Shown: positions 49,035 through 57,828 of the stretch, piece after piece
How the letters are laid out: each line of letters starts with the position of its first letter
Position numbering within the stretch: position 1 is the first letter of the stretch
Assembly (NCBI RefSeq): GCF_900156695.1
Contig: NZ_FTOM01000006.1
Span: 119,191 to 183,190 of the forward strand
From: Phaeovulum vinaykumarii
Lineage (GTDB): Bacteria; Pseudomonadota; Alphaproteobacteria; Rhodobacterales; Rhodobacteraceae
DNA length: 64,000 bases
Reading direction: 5' to 3'
Program-made: the position numbers and the translations under genes
Notes under the pieces: model-generated
Told to the model about the DNA's origin: nothing
Database searches by the model: none
Seen by the model: only the letters and a program-made list of their open reading frames with translations

Positions 49035-49664
49035 ATGATCGAGACCGATATCCAGGACGGGCTGTGGGTGATCCGCATCAGCCGCGCCGACAAGGCCAAT
49101 TCGCTGACACGCGCGATGCTGGAACAGCTGGACGCGCTGGCCACGCGGGCGGGCCAGGAGGGGGCGCGGGCCGTCATCCTGACCGGCGCGGGCAAGGTCT
49201 TCTCGGCGGGGGCGGATCTGGACGAGGCGCGCGCGGGCCTGGCCACGGCCGATGTCTGGGAACGGCTGTCGGCGCGGATCGCGGATCTGCCCTGCCTGAC
49301 GATCGCGGCGCTGAACGGGACGCTGGCGGGCGGCGCCTTCGGCATGGCGCTGGCCTGCGACCTGCGCATTGCCGTGCCCGAGGCGCGGTTCTTCTATCCG
49401 GTGATGAAGCTCGGGTTCCTGCCGCAGCCGTCGGACCCGCTGCGGCTGGCCGCGCTGGTCGGGCCGGCGCGCGCCAAGATGATCCTGATGGCGGGCCAGA
49501 AGATCGAGGCGCCCGAGGCGCTGTCCTGGGGGCTGATCGACCGGATCGTGCCGCCCGAGGCGTTGATGGAGACCGCGCAGGCGCTCAGCGCCGATGCCGC
49601 GGCGGCCAGCCCCGACCATGTCGCCGGGATCAAGGCGCTGTTCGGTCCGCTGCCGCGGGCCTGA
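49035..49664 (+). CDS. Enoyl-CoA hydratase/isomerase family protein
   Basis: 209-residue crotonase-fold protein. N-terminal KANSLTRAMLEQLDAL, the CoA-binding and oxyanion block GKVFSAGADLDEA and the second oxyanion Gly in LNGTLAGGAFGMALACDLRIA are present. The usual catalytic Glu pair is not obvious (the region reads EARFFYPVMKLGFLP), so hydratase activity is not certain. Somewhat short for the family (about 250). ATG at 49035 follows GGGGAGG. No beta-oxidation partners nearby. Confidence 0.85.
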   Translation: MIETDIQDGLWVIRISRADKANSLTRAMLEQLDALATRAGQEGARAVILTGAGKVFSAGADLDEARAGLATADVWERLSARIADLPCLTIAALNGTLAGGAFGMALACDLRIAVPEARFFYPVMKLGFLPQPSDPLRLAALVGPARAKMILMAGQKIEAPEALSWGLIDRIVPPEALMETAQALSADAAAASPDHVAGIKALFGPLPRA

Positions 49665-49677
49665 GGGGGCGCGCAGA

Positions 49678-49700
49678 CCCGGCCCCGCGTTCGGGCCGGG
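49678..49700. terminator. Hairpin between convergent echA-like and DUF2853 genes
   Basis: CCCGGCCC (49678-49685) and GGGCCGGG (49693-49700) pair across a 7-nt loop in the 49-bp gap. No T-run, so terminator function is tentative. Confidence 0.4.
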
Positions 49701-49713
49701 CCCGCTGACGCGC

Positions 49714-50055
49714 TCAGGCGTAGACGGATTCGCGGCCGAAATGCTTGACCAGCATGTAATAGACCACGGCGCGATACTTGTGCCGTTCGGAATGGCCATA
49801 GGTGTCAAGCACGCTGGCAATGGCCGCATCCAGTTCGGGGCCGTCGGGAAGGCCCAGCTTGCGGATCAGGAAATTGGTCTTCACCGTGGCCAGCTCGGCC
49901 GGCTGGCTGCCGGCCACGGTCGCGGCGTCGGCGTCATAGATCGCCGGGCCGCAGCCGATGGTGACCTTGCGCAGAAGATCCATGTCCGGGGTCATGCCGC
50001 ATTTCTCGCGCAGATCCTCGGCATATCTGGCGATCAGATCGTCTCGTTTTCCCAT
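49714..50055 (-). CDS. DUF2853 family protein
   Basis: 113-residue helical protein matching DUF2853: KRDDLIARYAEDLREKCG at the start, IYDADAATVAGSQPAELATVKTNFL in the middle and KYRAVVYYMLVKHFGRESVYA at the end. No signal peptide, membrane helix or known active site. Function unknown. Stands alone on the minus strand; 193 bp without a supportable gene follow it (50056-50248). Confidence 0.8.
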   Translation of the reverse strand: MGKRDDLIARYAEDLREKCGMTPDMDLLRKVTIGCGPAIYDADAATVAGSQPAELATVKTNFLIRKLGLPDGPELDAAIASVLDTYGHSERHKYRAVVYYMLVKHFGRESVYA

Positions 50056-50248
50056 GAAGGCCCCCCATCTGTCAGGCCAGGGCCGGCCGGAGCGGATGCG
50101 CGGCCGCCTGGTCAGGCAAAGCCTAGGACAGGCCCTTTCGCAAACAAAGGGAATTCTCGCCCGCGGGGGGTGGCGCCTGGTGGCGGCGGCAGGGTCTTGC
50201 CGGTGCGCGCAGCTTCGGCAACGCCCGGCAAGACCGCTGGCGGGGCGA

Positions 50249-50809
50249 TCAGCTCCGGTTGAGCTGGATGAAATACTGGTTGGCCATGACCTTGATGGTG
50301 GCGGTGTCGCCCAGCCGTTCCATCACCGCATCGACCGCACGCTTGACCGGCGCGCCCAGGCTTTCGGTCTGCCAGTGATAATCGTCGCCCGAGATGATCC
50401 CGTCGGGCTTGACCTTCTGGAGGCAGATCTCGAGATCCTCGTTGATGAAGGGCTCGTTGTGGTTGCCGTCGATATAGACCCAGTCGAGGCTGCCATCGGG
50501 CAGTTCCGCCATCCCCTCGGCCGAGGTGGCGCGGTGGATGTGGACGCGCGGGTCGTCCTTGAACTTGTCCACCACCATCTCGTAGCGGCCTTCCATCAGA
50601 TCCTTGTTCTTGCGCCGCCCGAAGCCGGTGTTCGAGAATTCGGGCATGTAGAGCCAGGGGTCGATCAGATGCAGCTCGGCGGGTTCGGTCTCGGCCAGGA
50701 TGCGCTCGGAAAAGCCCCCCTCCCAGACGCCGATCTCGGCGCATTTCGCGCCCTTGGGCATCATTTGCAGGAGCTTGCCGCGCAGGACGGCCCGACGTGA
50801 GGTTTCCAT
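50249..50809 (-). CDS. Class I SAM-dependent methyltransferase
   Basis: 186 residues of the Methyltransf_24 type. SAM motif I GAKCAEIGVWEGGFSERIL, acidic residue in LHLIDPW, and motif IV/post-IV LDWVYIDGNHNEPFINEDLEICLQKVKPDGIISGDDY. This group includes methyltransferases acting on sugars and small molecules in polysaccharide or antibiotic clusters; the substrate here is unknown. Transcribed in the same direction as ahcY but after a strong terminator, so probably independent. Its product SAH would be cleaved by AhcY, which may be coincidence. Confidence 0.82.
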   Translation of the reverse strand: METSRRAVLRGKLLQMMPKGAKCAEIGVWEGGFSERILAETEPAELHLIDPWLYMPEFSNTGFGRRKNKDLMEGRYEMVVDKFKDDPRVHIHRATSAEGMAELPDGSLDWVYIDGNHNEPFINEDLEICLQKVKPDGIISGDDYHWQTESLGAPVKRAVDAVMERLGDTATIKVMANQYFIQLNRS

Positions 50810-50888
50810 GTCAAGAATTCCAAGGTTCCAGAATTATCTTCACGCCGAGTTGAAATCCGTTTTGCGGCGGCGACAAGGCGAAAGCAGG

Positions 50889-50920
50889 AAAAAAGGGCGG
50901 GATCATTCCGATCCCGCCCC
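50889..50920 (-). terminator. Rho-independent terminator of ahcY
   Basis: GGGCGGGATC (50895-50904) and GATCCCGCCC (50910-50919) form a perfect 10-bp stem with a 5-nt loop. On the minus strand it is followed by TTTTTT (AAAAAA at 50889-50894). Confidence 0.85.
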
Positions 50921-50945
50921 TTTCCGAAACCTGTAACCGCGGCAA

Positions 50946-52340
50946 TCAATAGCGGTAATGGTCGGCCTTGTAGGGGCCTTCCACCGTCACGCCGATATAT
51001 TCGGCCTGATCGGGGCGCAGCTGGGTCAGCTTGACGCCGATCTTGTCGAGATGCAGGCGCGCGACCTTCTCGTCGAGATGCTTGGGCAGGATATAGACGC
51101 CCGGCGCGTATTGCTCGCCCTTGGTCCACAGCTCGATCTGCGCCAGCACCTGGTTGGTGAAGCTGGCCGACATCACGAAGCTGGGGTGGCCGGTGGCATT
51201 GCCGAGGTTCAGCAGACGGCCTTCGGACAGCAGGATGATCCGCGCGCCCGAGGGCATCTCGATCATGTCCACCTGGTCCTTGATGTTGGTCCATTTGTGG
51301 TTCTTGAGCGCGGCGACCTGGATCTCGTTGTCGAAGTGGCCGATGTTGCCGACAATGGCCATGTCCTTCATCGCGCGCATGTGCTCGATGCGGATCACGT
51401 CCTTGTTGCCGGTGGTGGTGATGAAGATGTCGGCGTCGGCCACCACGTCTTCCAGGATGACCACCTCGAAACCGTCCATCGCCGCCTGAAGTGCGCAGAT
51501 CGGGTCGACCTCGGTCACCTTCACGCGGGCGCCGGCGCCGCGCAGGCTGGCGGCCGAGCCCTTGCCCACGTCGCCGTAACCGCAGACCACGGCGACCTTG
51601 CCGGCCAGCATCACGTCGGTGGCGCGGCGGATACCGTCGACCAGCGATTCCTTGCAGCCGTATTTGTTGTCGAATTTCGACTTGGTGACGCTGTCGTTCA
51701 CGTTGATCGCCGGGAAGGGCAGCAGGCCCTTCTTGTGCAGGTCATAGAGACGGTGCACGCCGGTGGTGGTTTCTTCCGAAACGCCCTTGATCGCGTCGCG
51801 CTGCGCGGTGAACCAGCCGGGGCTGGCCTCGAGGCGCTTCCTGATCTGGTTGAACAGGCACACTTCCTCTTCCGAGGTGGGCGTGGCGATCAGGTCGGTT
51901 TCACCGGCTTCGACCCGCGCGCCCAGAAGGATATAGAGCGTGGCATCGCCGCCGTCGTCCAGGATCATGTTGGCCGGGCCGTCCTCGAACTGGAAGATGC
52001 GGTCGGTGTAGGACCAGTATTCCTCGAGGGTTTCGCCCTTCACGGCAAAGACCGGCACGCCCGATTCCGCGATCGCCGCGGCGGCGTGGTCCTGGGTCGA
52101 GAAGATGTTGCACGACGCCCAGCGCACATCCGCGCCCAGCGCCACCAGCGTTTCGATCAGGACGGCGGTCTGGATCGTCATGTGCAGCGAGCCGGCGATA
52201 CGCGCACCCTTCAGCGGCTTTGCCGCGCCATATTCGGTGCGCAGCGCCATCAGGCCCGGCATCTCGGTTTCGGCGATATCCAGTTCCTTGCGGCCGAAAG
52301 CCGCCAGCGCGATGTCCTTGACGATGTAATCCTTGGCCAT
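50946..52340 (-). CDS. ahcY: Adenosylhomocysteinase
   Basis: Hydrolyses S-adenosylhomocysteine to adenosine and homocysteine, relieving inhibition of methyltransferases. 464 residues with [23 protein letters not shown] at the substrate-binding N-terminus, the catalytic region [10 protein letters not shown], the NAD motif [18 protein letters not shown] and the C-terminal [21 protein letters not shown] and KADHYRY. Strong terminator downstream. The roughly 100-bp leader (52341-52442) shows no convincing SAH or SAM riboswitch fold by eye. Confidence 0.97.
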   Translation of the reverse strand: MAKDYIVKDIALAAFGRKELDIAETEMPGLMALRTEYGAAKPLKGARIAGSLHMTIQTAVLIETLVALGADVRWASCNIFSTQDHAAAAIAESGVPVFAVKGETLEEYWSYTDRIFQFEDGPANMILDDGGDATLYILLGARVEAGETDLIATPTSEEEVCLFNQIRKRLEASPGWFTAQRDAIKGVSEETTTGVHRLYDLHKKGLLPFPAINVNDSVTKSKFDNKYGCKESLVDGIRRATDVMLAGKVAVVCGYGDVGKGSAASLRGAGARVKVTEVDPICALQAAMDGFEVVILEDVVADADIFITTTGNKDVIRIEHMRAMKDMAIVGNIGHFDNEIQVAALKNHKWTNIKDQVDMIEMPSGARIILLSEGRLLNLGNATGHPSFVMSASFTNQVLAQIELWTKGEQYAPGVYILPKHLDEKVARLHLDKIGVKLTQLRPDQAEYIGVTVEGPYKADHYRY

Positions 52341-52442
52341 GGGCCGCTCTCCTTGAACCTTTGTCCGCGCCGGGATAGCACCGGCTCGTCTCTTTCACAA
52401 TCTTTCTGCCCGGTCAGGGTTTCTCCTTTGCAAAGGCCATCC

Positions 52443-53048
52443 ATGAGACCTCCGCGCGCCTGGCAACGCATGCTCTCGGGTCGACGGCTCGATCTTCTGG
52501 ATCCGACGCCCGTCGATATCGAGATGGAGGACATCGCCCACGGGCTTGCCTTCGTGGCGCGCTGGAACGGGCAGACGCGGGGCGACTGGCCCTATTCGGT
52601 GGCCGAACATTCGATCCTGGTCGAGGCGCTGTTCACCCGCGCGAACCCCGGCATCGGCGCGCGCTGGCAGATGGCCGCGCTTTTGCATGATGCGCCCGAA
52701 TATGTGCTGGGGGACATGATCTCGCCAGTGAAGGCCGCGGTCGGGCCGGGGTATGAGGCGCTCGAGACGCGGGTGGCGCGCGCGGTGCATCTGCGCTTTG
52801 GCCTGCCGGCGGATCTGCCGGTGCCGATCAAGCGCGCGATCAAGCAGGCCGATCGGGTGTCGGCCTGGCTTGAGGCGGTGCAGATCGCGGGCTTTTCCGA
52901 GACCGAGGCCGACGGGTTCTTCGGCCGGCCCGATCCGGTGCTGATCCGCGGGATGGTCCTGCGTCTGCGCCCGCCGGCCGAGGCGCGCCGTGACCTTGTG
53001 GCGCGCCATGCCGCGCTGCTGCGGGCGATGGCCGATCCGGGCGCCTGA
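52443..53048 (+). CDS. HD domain hydrolase (YfbR-like)
   Basis: 201-residue HD-superfamily phosphohydrolase similar to YfbR-type 5'-nucleotidases. Metal ligands: H in VAEHSILVEALF (about residue 57), the HD pair in ALLHDAPEYVLGD (about 80) and Asp in KQADRVSAWLE (about 135). ATG at 52443; TCCTTT lies upstream rather than a clear purine ribosome site, so translation may be weak. Divergent from ahcY. Confidence 0.85.
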   Translation: MRPPRAWQRMLSGRRLDLLDPTPVDIEMEDIAHGLAFVARWNGQTRGDWPYSVAEHSILVEALFTRANPGIGARWQMAALLHDAPEYVLGDMISPVKAAVGPGYEALETRVARAVHLRFGLPADLPVPIKRAIKQADRVSAWLEAVQIAGFSETEADGFFGRPDPVLIRGMVLRLRPPAEARRDLVARHAALLRAMADPGA

Positions 53049-53100
53049 GCGCAGGCCGGAAGTGATGGCCATGAGCCCCGCGCGGGTGTAGGACGCGGCA

Positions 53101-54048
53101 ATGACACAGGAAACTCCGCCCCTCCGGCCGCGCATCGCGGTCCTGATGGCCACGCGCGACGGGGCGGCGCATCTGCGCGCCCAGCTCGACTCGATCGCCG
53201 CGCAGAGCCTGCCGCCGGCCTGGGTGGTGGTGTCCGATGACGGCTCGCGCGATGGCACGCGCCGGATCGTCGAGGATTTCGCCGCGCGCCATCCCGCCAT
53301 TGCCGTCGAATGGCGCGACGGGCCGCGGCGGGGGGCGGCGCGCAACTTCCTGATGCTGATCCGTCATCCCCCGCCCGAGGCCGACATGATCGCGCTGTCC
53401 GATCAGGACGATGTCTGGTGCGCCGACAAGCTGGAGCGCGGCGCCGCGGCGCTGGCGGGGCTGCCCGACGGAATGCCCGGCCTCTTTTGCGGCCGAACCT
53501 GGGCCTGCGACGCCGATCTCAATATCAAGTGGCCCTCGCGCCAGCCCGCGCGGCCGCCCAGCTTTCGGCACGCGCTGGTCCAGAGCCTTGCAGGCGGCAA
53601 CACGATGATGATGAACCGCGCCGGGCAGCGCCTTCTGGCCGCCGCCAGCCGCGAGGCGCGCAAGATCGTGATGCATGATTGGTGGATCTACCAGATCATG
53701 ACCGGGGCCGGGGGCAAGGTGATCTTTTCCGCCGAGCCGCTTCTTTATTACCGCCAGCACGGGGGCAATGCCTTTGGCGCCAACCGCGGGCTGGCGGCGC
53801 GGATCTGGCGGATGCGGCTGATGCTGGCGGGACGCTTCAATTACTGGAACAGCCTCAATATCAAGGCGTTGCGGGCCTCGCGGCACCGGCTGACGGCCGA
53901 AAACCGCGCCCTGCTCGAAGCCTTTGTGGCGATGCGTCGCGCGCCGCTTCTGGTGCGCATCCGCATGCAGCGCCATCTGAAATTCCACCGCGAGGATCTG
54001 CCCGCGAACCTGTCGCTCTGGGCCGCGGTGATCCTGGGGCGGCTGTAG
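53101..54048 (+). CDS. Family 2 glycosyltransferase
   Basis: 315-residue cytoplasmic GT-A enzyme. N-terminal IAVLMATRDGAAHLRAQLDSI, the nucleotide-binding VSDDGSRDGTRRIVEDF and the metal DxD-type block ALSDQDDVWCADKLERG are typical of GT2 rhamnosyl and galactosyl transferases. The C-terminal third is basic and helical, ending without membrane helices. Acceptor unknown; isolated from the other surface polysaccharide genes. The downstream NYN gene starts 60 bp later. Confidence 0.87.
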   Translation: MTQETPPLRPRIAVLMATRDGAAHLRAQLDSIAAQSLPPAWVVVSDDGSRDGTRRIVEDFAARHPAIAVEWRDGPRRGAARNFLMLIRHPPPEADMIALSDQDDVWCADKLERGAAALAGLPDGMPGLFCGRTWACDADLNIKWPSRQPARPPSFRHALVQSLAGGNTMMMNRAGQRLLAAASREARKIVMHDWWIYQIMTGAGGKVIFSAEPLLYYRQHGGNAFGANRGLAARIWRMRLMLAGRFNYWNSLNIKALRASRHRLTAENRALLEAFVAMRRAPLLVRIRMQRHLKFHREDLPANLSLWAAVILGRL

Positions 54049-54107
54049 GATCGGAGCTTTCGCCGCCCTGCCGCTTGCGCCAGACTGACGCCAAGGAAGG
54101 AGCTTTC

Positions 54108-54842
54108 ATGACCCAGCAGACCCGTGCCCCCCGCCTGTGCGTCCTGATCGACGCCGACAACGTTCCGGCAGGCTATGCCGAAGCCATCTTTGAGGAGATC
54201 GCGAGCCTGGGCGAAGCCAGCGTCCGGCGCATCTATGGCGACTGGTCGGCCCAGCGCCTGGGCAAGTGGGCCGAGAAGGTCGCGGCGCTTGGCCTCGTGG
54301 CCGATCAGCAATTCGCCAATACCAAGGGCAAGAACGCCTCGGATATCGGCCTGGTGATCGCGGCGATGGATTTCCTGCATTCGGGGCTGTTCGACGGCTT
54401 TGTCCTGGTGTCTTCGGACAGCGACTTCACCCGCCTGGCCGCGCGCATCCGCGAACAGGGTCTTGATGTCTATGGCATCGGCGAGAAGAAGACGCCCGAG
54501 GCCTTTCGCATGGCCTGCAAGCGCTTCATCTATGTCGAGAACCTGGGCGAGGACGACGCCCCCGCCGAGAAGGGCGCCGCGCCCGGCCCCGGCCCCGCGC
54601 CGCGCCAGAAGGAGAACGCCAAGACCGCGATCCCGCTCATCGTCTCGGCGATGCGGGCCATCGGCGGCGACGAGGACTGGTTCTCGCTGGGTCAGATCGG
54701 GCAGTTCATCTCGCAGGCCAATCCCGATTTCGACACCCGCTCCTATGGCGCGGCGAAACTGTCGGATCTGATCGCCAAGACCGGGCGGTTCGAGATGAAG
54801 AAGGGCCCCGGCGGCCAGCTTCTGGTGCGCGACCTCGCCTGA
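54108..54842 (+). CDS. NYN domain protein with C-terminal LOTUS/OST-HTH domain
   Basis: 244 residues with two parts. About 8-150 is a NYN/LabA-like PIN-fold nuclease domain: Asp residues in VLIDADNVPAGYAEAI, DIGLVIAAMDFL and LVSSDSDFTRLAARI form the metal site. After a Pro/Ala linker (about 155-165), residues 168-244 form an OST-HTH/LOTUS winged helix (TAIPLIVSAMRAIGGDEDWFSLGQIGQFI) that binds RNA or G-quadruplexes in other proteins. ATG at 54108 preceded by AAGGAAGGAG. A probable RNA-processing nuclease; target unknown. Confidence 0.9.
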   Translation: MTQQTRAPRLCVLIDADNVPAGYAEAIFEEIASLGEASVRRIYGDWSAQRLGKWAEKVAALGLVADQQFANTKGKNASDIGLVIAAMDFLHSGLFDGFVLVSSDSDFTRLAARIREQGLDVYGIGEKKTPEAFRMACKRFIYVENLGEDDAPAEKGAAPGPGPAPRQKENAKTAIPLIVSAMRAIGGDEDWFSLGQIGQFISQANPDFDTRSYGAAKLSDLIAKTGRFEMKKGPGGQLLVRDLA

Positions 54843-54856
54843 GGCCGCGCACCGGG

Positions 54857-55552
54857 TCAGGCGCGCGGCGGCACGTCAAGGCCGCGCGCAACCGCCGGAC
54901 GCGCCAGGAACCGGTCGAGATAGGCCGCAACGCGCGGATATTTCGCCAGCTCCAGCACGTCGGCGGCCTTGTAGTTCACATGCAACGCCCGCAGCCAGGG
55001 CGCGATCGCCATGTCGGCGATGCTGAAGTCGTCCACCACCCAGTCGCGGCCCTCAAGACGCGCCTCGAGCACGCCCAGAAGCCGCTGCGTCTCGGTCTGG
55101 TAGCGGGCCTTGGGGCGCGGGTCTTCGATCTCGCGGCCGCCGAAGGCGTGGAAGAAGCCGAACTGACCGAACATCGGCCCGACGCCGCCCATCTGGAACA
55201 TCAGCCATTGCAGCACCTCCCAGCGGCGGTCGGCGGGCCAGAACATCCCCGTCTTTTCAGCTAGATAGCACAGGATCGCGCCGCTTTCGAACAGCGGCAG
55301 CGGTTGGCCGCCGGGGCCGTCGGGGTCGATGATCGCGGGGATCTTGTTGTTGGGGTTCAGCGACAGGAATTCGGGCGTCATCTGATCGTCGGTGTCGAAG
55401 GACACGCGATGGGCCTCGTAGGGCAGGCCCATTTCCTCGAGCGCGATCGAGATCTTGAGGCCATTGGGCGTGGGCAGCGAATAGAGCTGGATGCGGTCGG
55501 GGTGTTGCGCCGGCCAACGGCGGGTGATCGGAAATTGCGAAAGATCAGTCAT
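54857..55552 (-). CDS. Glutathione S-transferase family protein (YfcG-like)
   Basis: 231 residues. N-terminal thioredoxin-fold domain with LYSLPTPNGLKISIALEEMGLPYE, the cis-Pro in KIPAII and the GSH-binding FESGAILCYLAEKTG; C-terminal helical domain with FSIADMAIAPWLRAL. The TPNGLKIS motif in place of a Ser/Cys/Tyr pair fits the Ure2p/YfcG disulfide-bond oxidoreductase group. ATG at 55552 chosen; an ATG at 55564 (MDPTMTDL) would add four residues. Divergent from the Lrp regulator. Confidence 0.88.
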   Translation of the reverse strand: MTDLSQFPITRRWPAQHPDRIQLYSLPTPNGLKISIALEEMGLPYEAHRVSFDTDDQMTPEFLSLNPNNKIPAIIDPDGPGGQPLPLFESGAILCYLAEKTGMFWPADRRWEVLQWLMFQMGGVGPMFGQFGFFHAFGGREIEDPRPKARYQTETQRLLGVLEARLEGRDWVVDDFSIADMAIAPWLRALHVNYKAADVLELAKYPRVAAYLDRFLARPAVARGLDVPPRA

Positions 55553-55685
55553 GGTCGGGTCCATCTCGGCTGTGTTCCCCCCGAGATAGGGCCGCGCGGC
55601 GGGCAGGGAAGGGGGTGGCTTGCGCTGCGGCGCGATGCGCGTCAGGATTGCGTCCTGACCTGTGTCTTTCGAAGGATCTTGCGCG

Positions 55686-56147
55686 ATGGGCCCCCTTGAT
55701 GCCACCGATGCCCGTATCCTGACGGTGTTGCAGAAGGATGGCCGCATCTCGAACGCCGAGCTGGCCGAGCGGGTGAACCTGTCGGCCTCGGCCTGTCACC
55801 GGCGCGTCGCGCGGCTCGAGGCGGCGGGATATATCCGCGCCTATGTGGCGCTTCTCGATGCGCGCAAGATCGGGCGGCCGACGACCGTCTTTGTCGAGAT
55901 CACGCTGTCGGGGCAGGCCGATGAGCTGCTCGAGGCGTTCGAGCGCGAGGTGCGCAAGATCCCGAATGTTCTGGAATGCCATCTGATGGCGGGGACGGCC
56001 GATTACCTGCTGAAGGTGGTGGCCGAGGACACCGAGGATTTCGCGCGCATCCACCGCGCCTATCTGGTGCGGTTGCCGGGCGTTCAGCAGATGCAAAGCT
56101 CGTTCGCGCTGCGCACGGTGTTCAAGACCACTGCGCTTCCGGTCTGA
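55686..56147 (+). CDS. Lrp/AsnC family transcriptional regulator
   Basis: 153 residues: an N-terminal winged helix-turn-helix (about 1-60; LDATDARILTVLQKDGRISNAELAERVNLSASACHRRVARLEAAGYI) and a C-terminal RAM (ACT-like) effector domain (about 65-150; VFVEITLSGQADELLEAFEREVRKIPNVLECHLMAGTADYLLKVVA). ATG at 55686; an in-frame GTG-type start at 55662 is possible. Divergent from the GST-family gene with a 133-bp gap, which it may control. Abuts the flagellar region convergently. Confidence 0.92.
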   Translation: MGPLDATDARILTVLQKDGRISNAELAERVNLSASACHRRVARLEAAGYIRAYVALLDARKIGRPTTVFVEITLSGQADELLEAFEREVRKIPNVLECHLMAGTADYLLKVVAEDTEDFARIHRAYLVRLPGVQQMQSSFALRTVFKTTALPV

Positions 56148-56152
56148 GAGGG

Positions 56153-56965
56153 TCAGACCAGAAGCGAAAACGTGCTTCTCGACGTGTTCTGAAGCAGCAT
56201 GAGTGCGGTGGAATTGCCCGACATGCTGTTGCCCGAGGTCATCTGCGAGCGGACGAGGTAAAGCTTGGTCAGCTTTTCCAGCGTATCGCCGGTGAAATCG
56301 GTCGGATCCTTGGTGCCCAGGAAGGCCTCGGACTTTGCGGACAGCATCTCGACCTGCTTGTCGACGTCAAGCGAGCCGAAGGCCGAGGGCAGGCCGAAGG
56401 CCGTCTTGACCACGGTGGCCAGCGGCGTGGAGCCGATGATCTTGAGCCATTTCGTGGTCTGCGAGCTGGTGCTGCCAGCGATCTCGGGGAATTCGCGCTG
56501 GGCGTTGAGCACCATGCGCATCGAATCGTCCTGATCACCGACCGCGATCTCGAACTGACGACTTTCGTATTTCGAGAGGATGTCGTCGGCGAAATCCGAC
56601 ATCCCGGTGTTGGGCGTGCTGAGGCCGAAGCCGAAGGCCGCGGACATGTTGTAATAGGCCTTGTTCGACAGCTTGTTGGCCAGCGCGTCAGGTTCGATCG
56701 TGCCGTCTTCCAGCACCTTGCGGATGAAATACTTGTTGTTGATATCGTCATCGAGACCAAAGGCGCCCAAGGCCACCTTCAGCAGACGCCGATCCGAGAC
56801 AAGTTCTTCCGCGGAGGTGATCGAGCCGATCTTCTCGCGGAAATAGTCTTCATCGCGCTGAACTTGAGCAGAGGCGACGAAGGCCGCCTGCTGCTTTTCC
56901 ATGGTCCGTTCGAGGAACTTCCAGCCGGCATAGCCGGAGAAAGGAACGACGGGGGTATAGGTCAT
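56153..56965 (-). CDS. DUF1217 family flagellar protein
   Basis: 270 residues matching DUF1217, a family found in alphaproteobacterial flagellar clusters: YTPVVPFSGYAGWKFLERTMEKQQAAF at the start, IGSITSAEELVSDRRLLKVALGAFGLDDDI and FADDILSKYESRQFEIAVGDQD. Helical, no signal peptide. ATG at 56965 overlaps the flbT stop by 4 bp, so it is the last gene of flaF-flbT-DUF1217. The exact role is unknown in the family; position suggests filament or hook assembly control. Confidence 0.85.
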   Translation of the reverse strand: MTYTPVVPFSGYAGWKFLERTMEKQQAAFVASAQVQRDEDYFREKIGSITSAEELVSDRRLLKVALGAFGLDDDINNKYFIRKVLEDGTIEPDALANKLSNKAYYNMSAAFGFGLSTPNTGMSDFADDILSKYESRQFEIAVGDQDDSMRMVLNAQREFPEIAGSTSSQTTKWLKIIGSTPLATVVKTAFGLPSAFGSLDVDKQVEMLSAKSEAFLGTKDPTDFTGDTLEKLTKLYLVRSQMTSGNSMSGNSTALMLLQNTSRSTFSLLV

Positions 56966-57366
56966 GCCCGGCCCGCGGCAAGGAGCCGCTCCTCCCGAGG
57001 CAGAAGGCTGCGCAACGCCTTGAGGGCTTGATAGAATTGATCCTCGAGCACCGCGCCGGTGGCGGTGTTGAGAAGGGCCCGGCTGTCGTGGTCGGTCAGC
57101 ACCTGGCTGAGCTGTTCGATCCCGCGCATCAATTGCATGCGCGCCTCGGTCGGCTCGACGTCGCCCGACAGGACGAGCTGCGCGATATAGCACACACGGC
57201 GGACGGGGGTGTTGACCTCTTCCGGGTGAATGGCGTCGCGCAGACGCAGGATATTGGCATTGGGGGTCATGATCGCCAGACGCGAGCGGCGATCACCGTT
57301 TTCAATGACGGCACCGTTGATGAGGACACGTTCCTTCGGTGCGAGTTTCAGCACCAGCCCTGTCAT
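56962..57366 (-). CDS. flbT: Flagellar biosynthesis repressor FlbT
   Basis: Post-transcriptional regulator: in Caulobacter FlbT binds the 5' leader of flagellin mRNA and destabilises it until the hook is finished. 134 residues with the family opening GLVLKLAPKERVLINGAVIENGDRRSRLAI and the central DAIHPEEVNTPVRRVCYIAQLVLSG. Overlaps flaF by 4 bp. The fliC leader contains a perfect stem-loop (59326-59346) that could be its target. Confidence 0.95.
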   Translation of the reverse strand: MTGLVLKLAPKERVLINGAVIENGDRRSRLAIMTPNANILRLRDAIHPEEVNTPVRRVCYIAQLVLSGDVEPTEARMQLMRGIEQLSQVLTDHDSRALLNTATGAVLEDQFYQALKALRSLLPREERLLAAGRA

Positions 57367-57740
57367 CCTTGCACCCCTGCCGGACGCAGACCGCGCATGA
57401 TGGCGGTGTTGATGTCGATCAGCACGTCGGGCGACGCCTGACGGGCCAGAACCTTGCTGGTGTGCTTGAAGGTGAATTCGGCAAGATAGAAGATGCGGGC
57501 CCGCAGCGCCGGGGGCAGGGAATTGTCCTTGTCCGAGACGTCCGAGGCGAGCATCGTCCAGAGACGGCGGTTATCGTGGAGGGCTTGGGCCAGCGACGAG
57601 AACTGCACGGGGCCACCCGCAGCGGCGGCCTTGATGCGGTGGGTGATACGGGCGAAGGCCTCGAATTCGACGTCACGCGCGGTGCGGGTGGGGCGACCCG
57701 CCGAGGAATAGGCCGTTTTGGCCATGGCAAAAGCGTTCAC
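57363..57740 (-). CDS. flaF: Flagellar biosynthesis regulator FlaF
   Basis: Positive partner of FlbT in flagellin translation and secretion. 125 residues with AMAKTAYSSAGRPTRTARDVEFEAFARITHRI at the N-terminus and the conserved NRRLWTMLASDVSDKDNSLPPALRARIFYLAEFTFKHTSKVL. Lies 88 bp after fliC on the same strand, separated by a strong hairpin, then overlaps flbT. The fliC-flaF-flbT order is standard in alphaproteobacteria. Confidence 0.95.
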   Translation of the reverse strand: MNAFAMAKTAYSSAGRPTRTARDVEFEAFARITHRIKAAAAGGPVQFSSLAQALHDNRRLWTMLASDVSDKDNSLPPALRARIFYLAEFTFKHTSKVLARQASPDVLIDINTAIMRGLRPAGVQG

Positions 57741-57793
57741 GGTTCATCCTTCCGATGAATGAGAGCTAGAGATCACGGCTTTGCCGCGAAGTG

Positions 57794-57819
57794 CCGGGGC
57801 GCCTTTCAAGGCGCCCCGG
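57794..57819 (-). terminator. Strong hairpin between fliC and flaF
   Basis: Perfect 12-bp inverted repeat CCGGGGCGCCTT / AAGGCGCCCCGG around TC. It lies right after the fliC stop in the direction of transcription. No T-run, so it may act as a stabilising 3' end or partial terminator that leaves some read-through into flaF. Confidence 0.65.
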
Positions 57820-57828
57820 TCATGGCCG

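Noticed and set aside
52341..52442. Possible SAH or SAM riboswitch before ahcY.
   Set aside because: No recognisable conserved core or paired stems could be found by eye; a covariance search (Infernal with Rfam SAH and SAM/SAH models) would be decisive.
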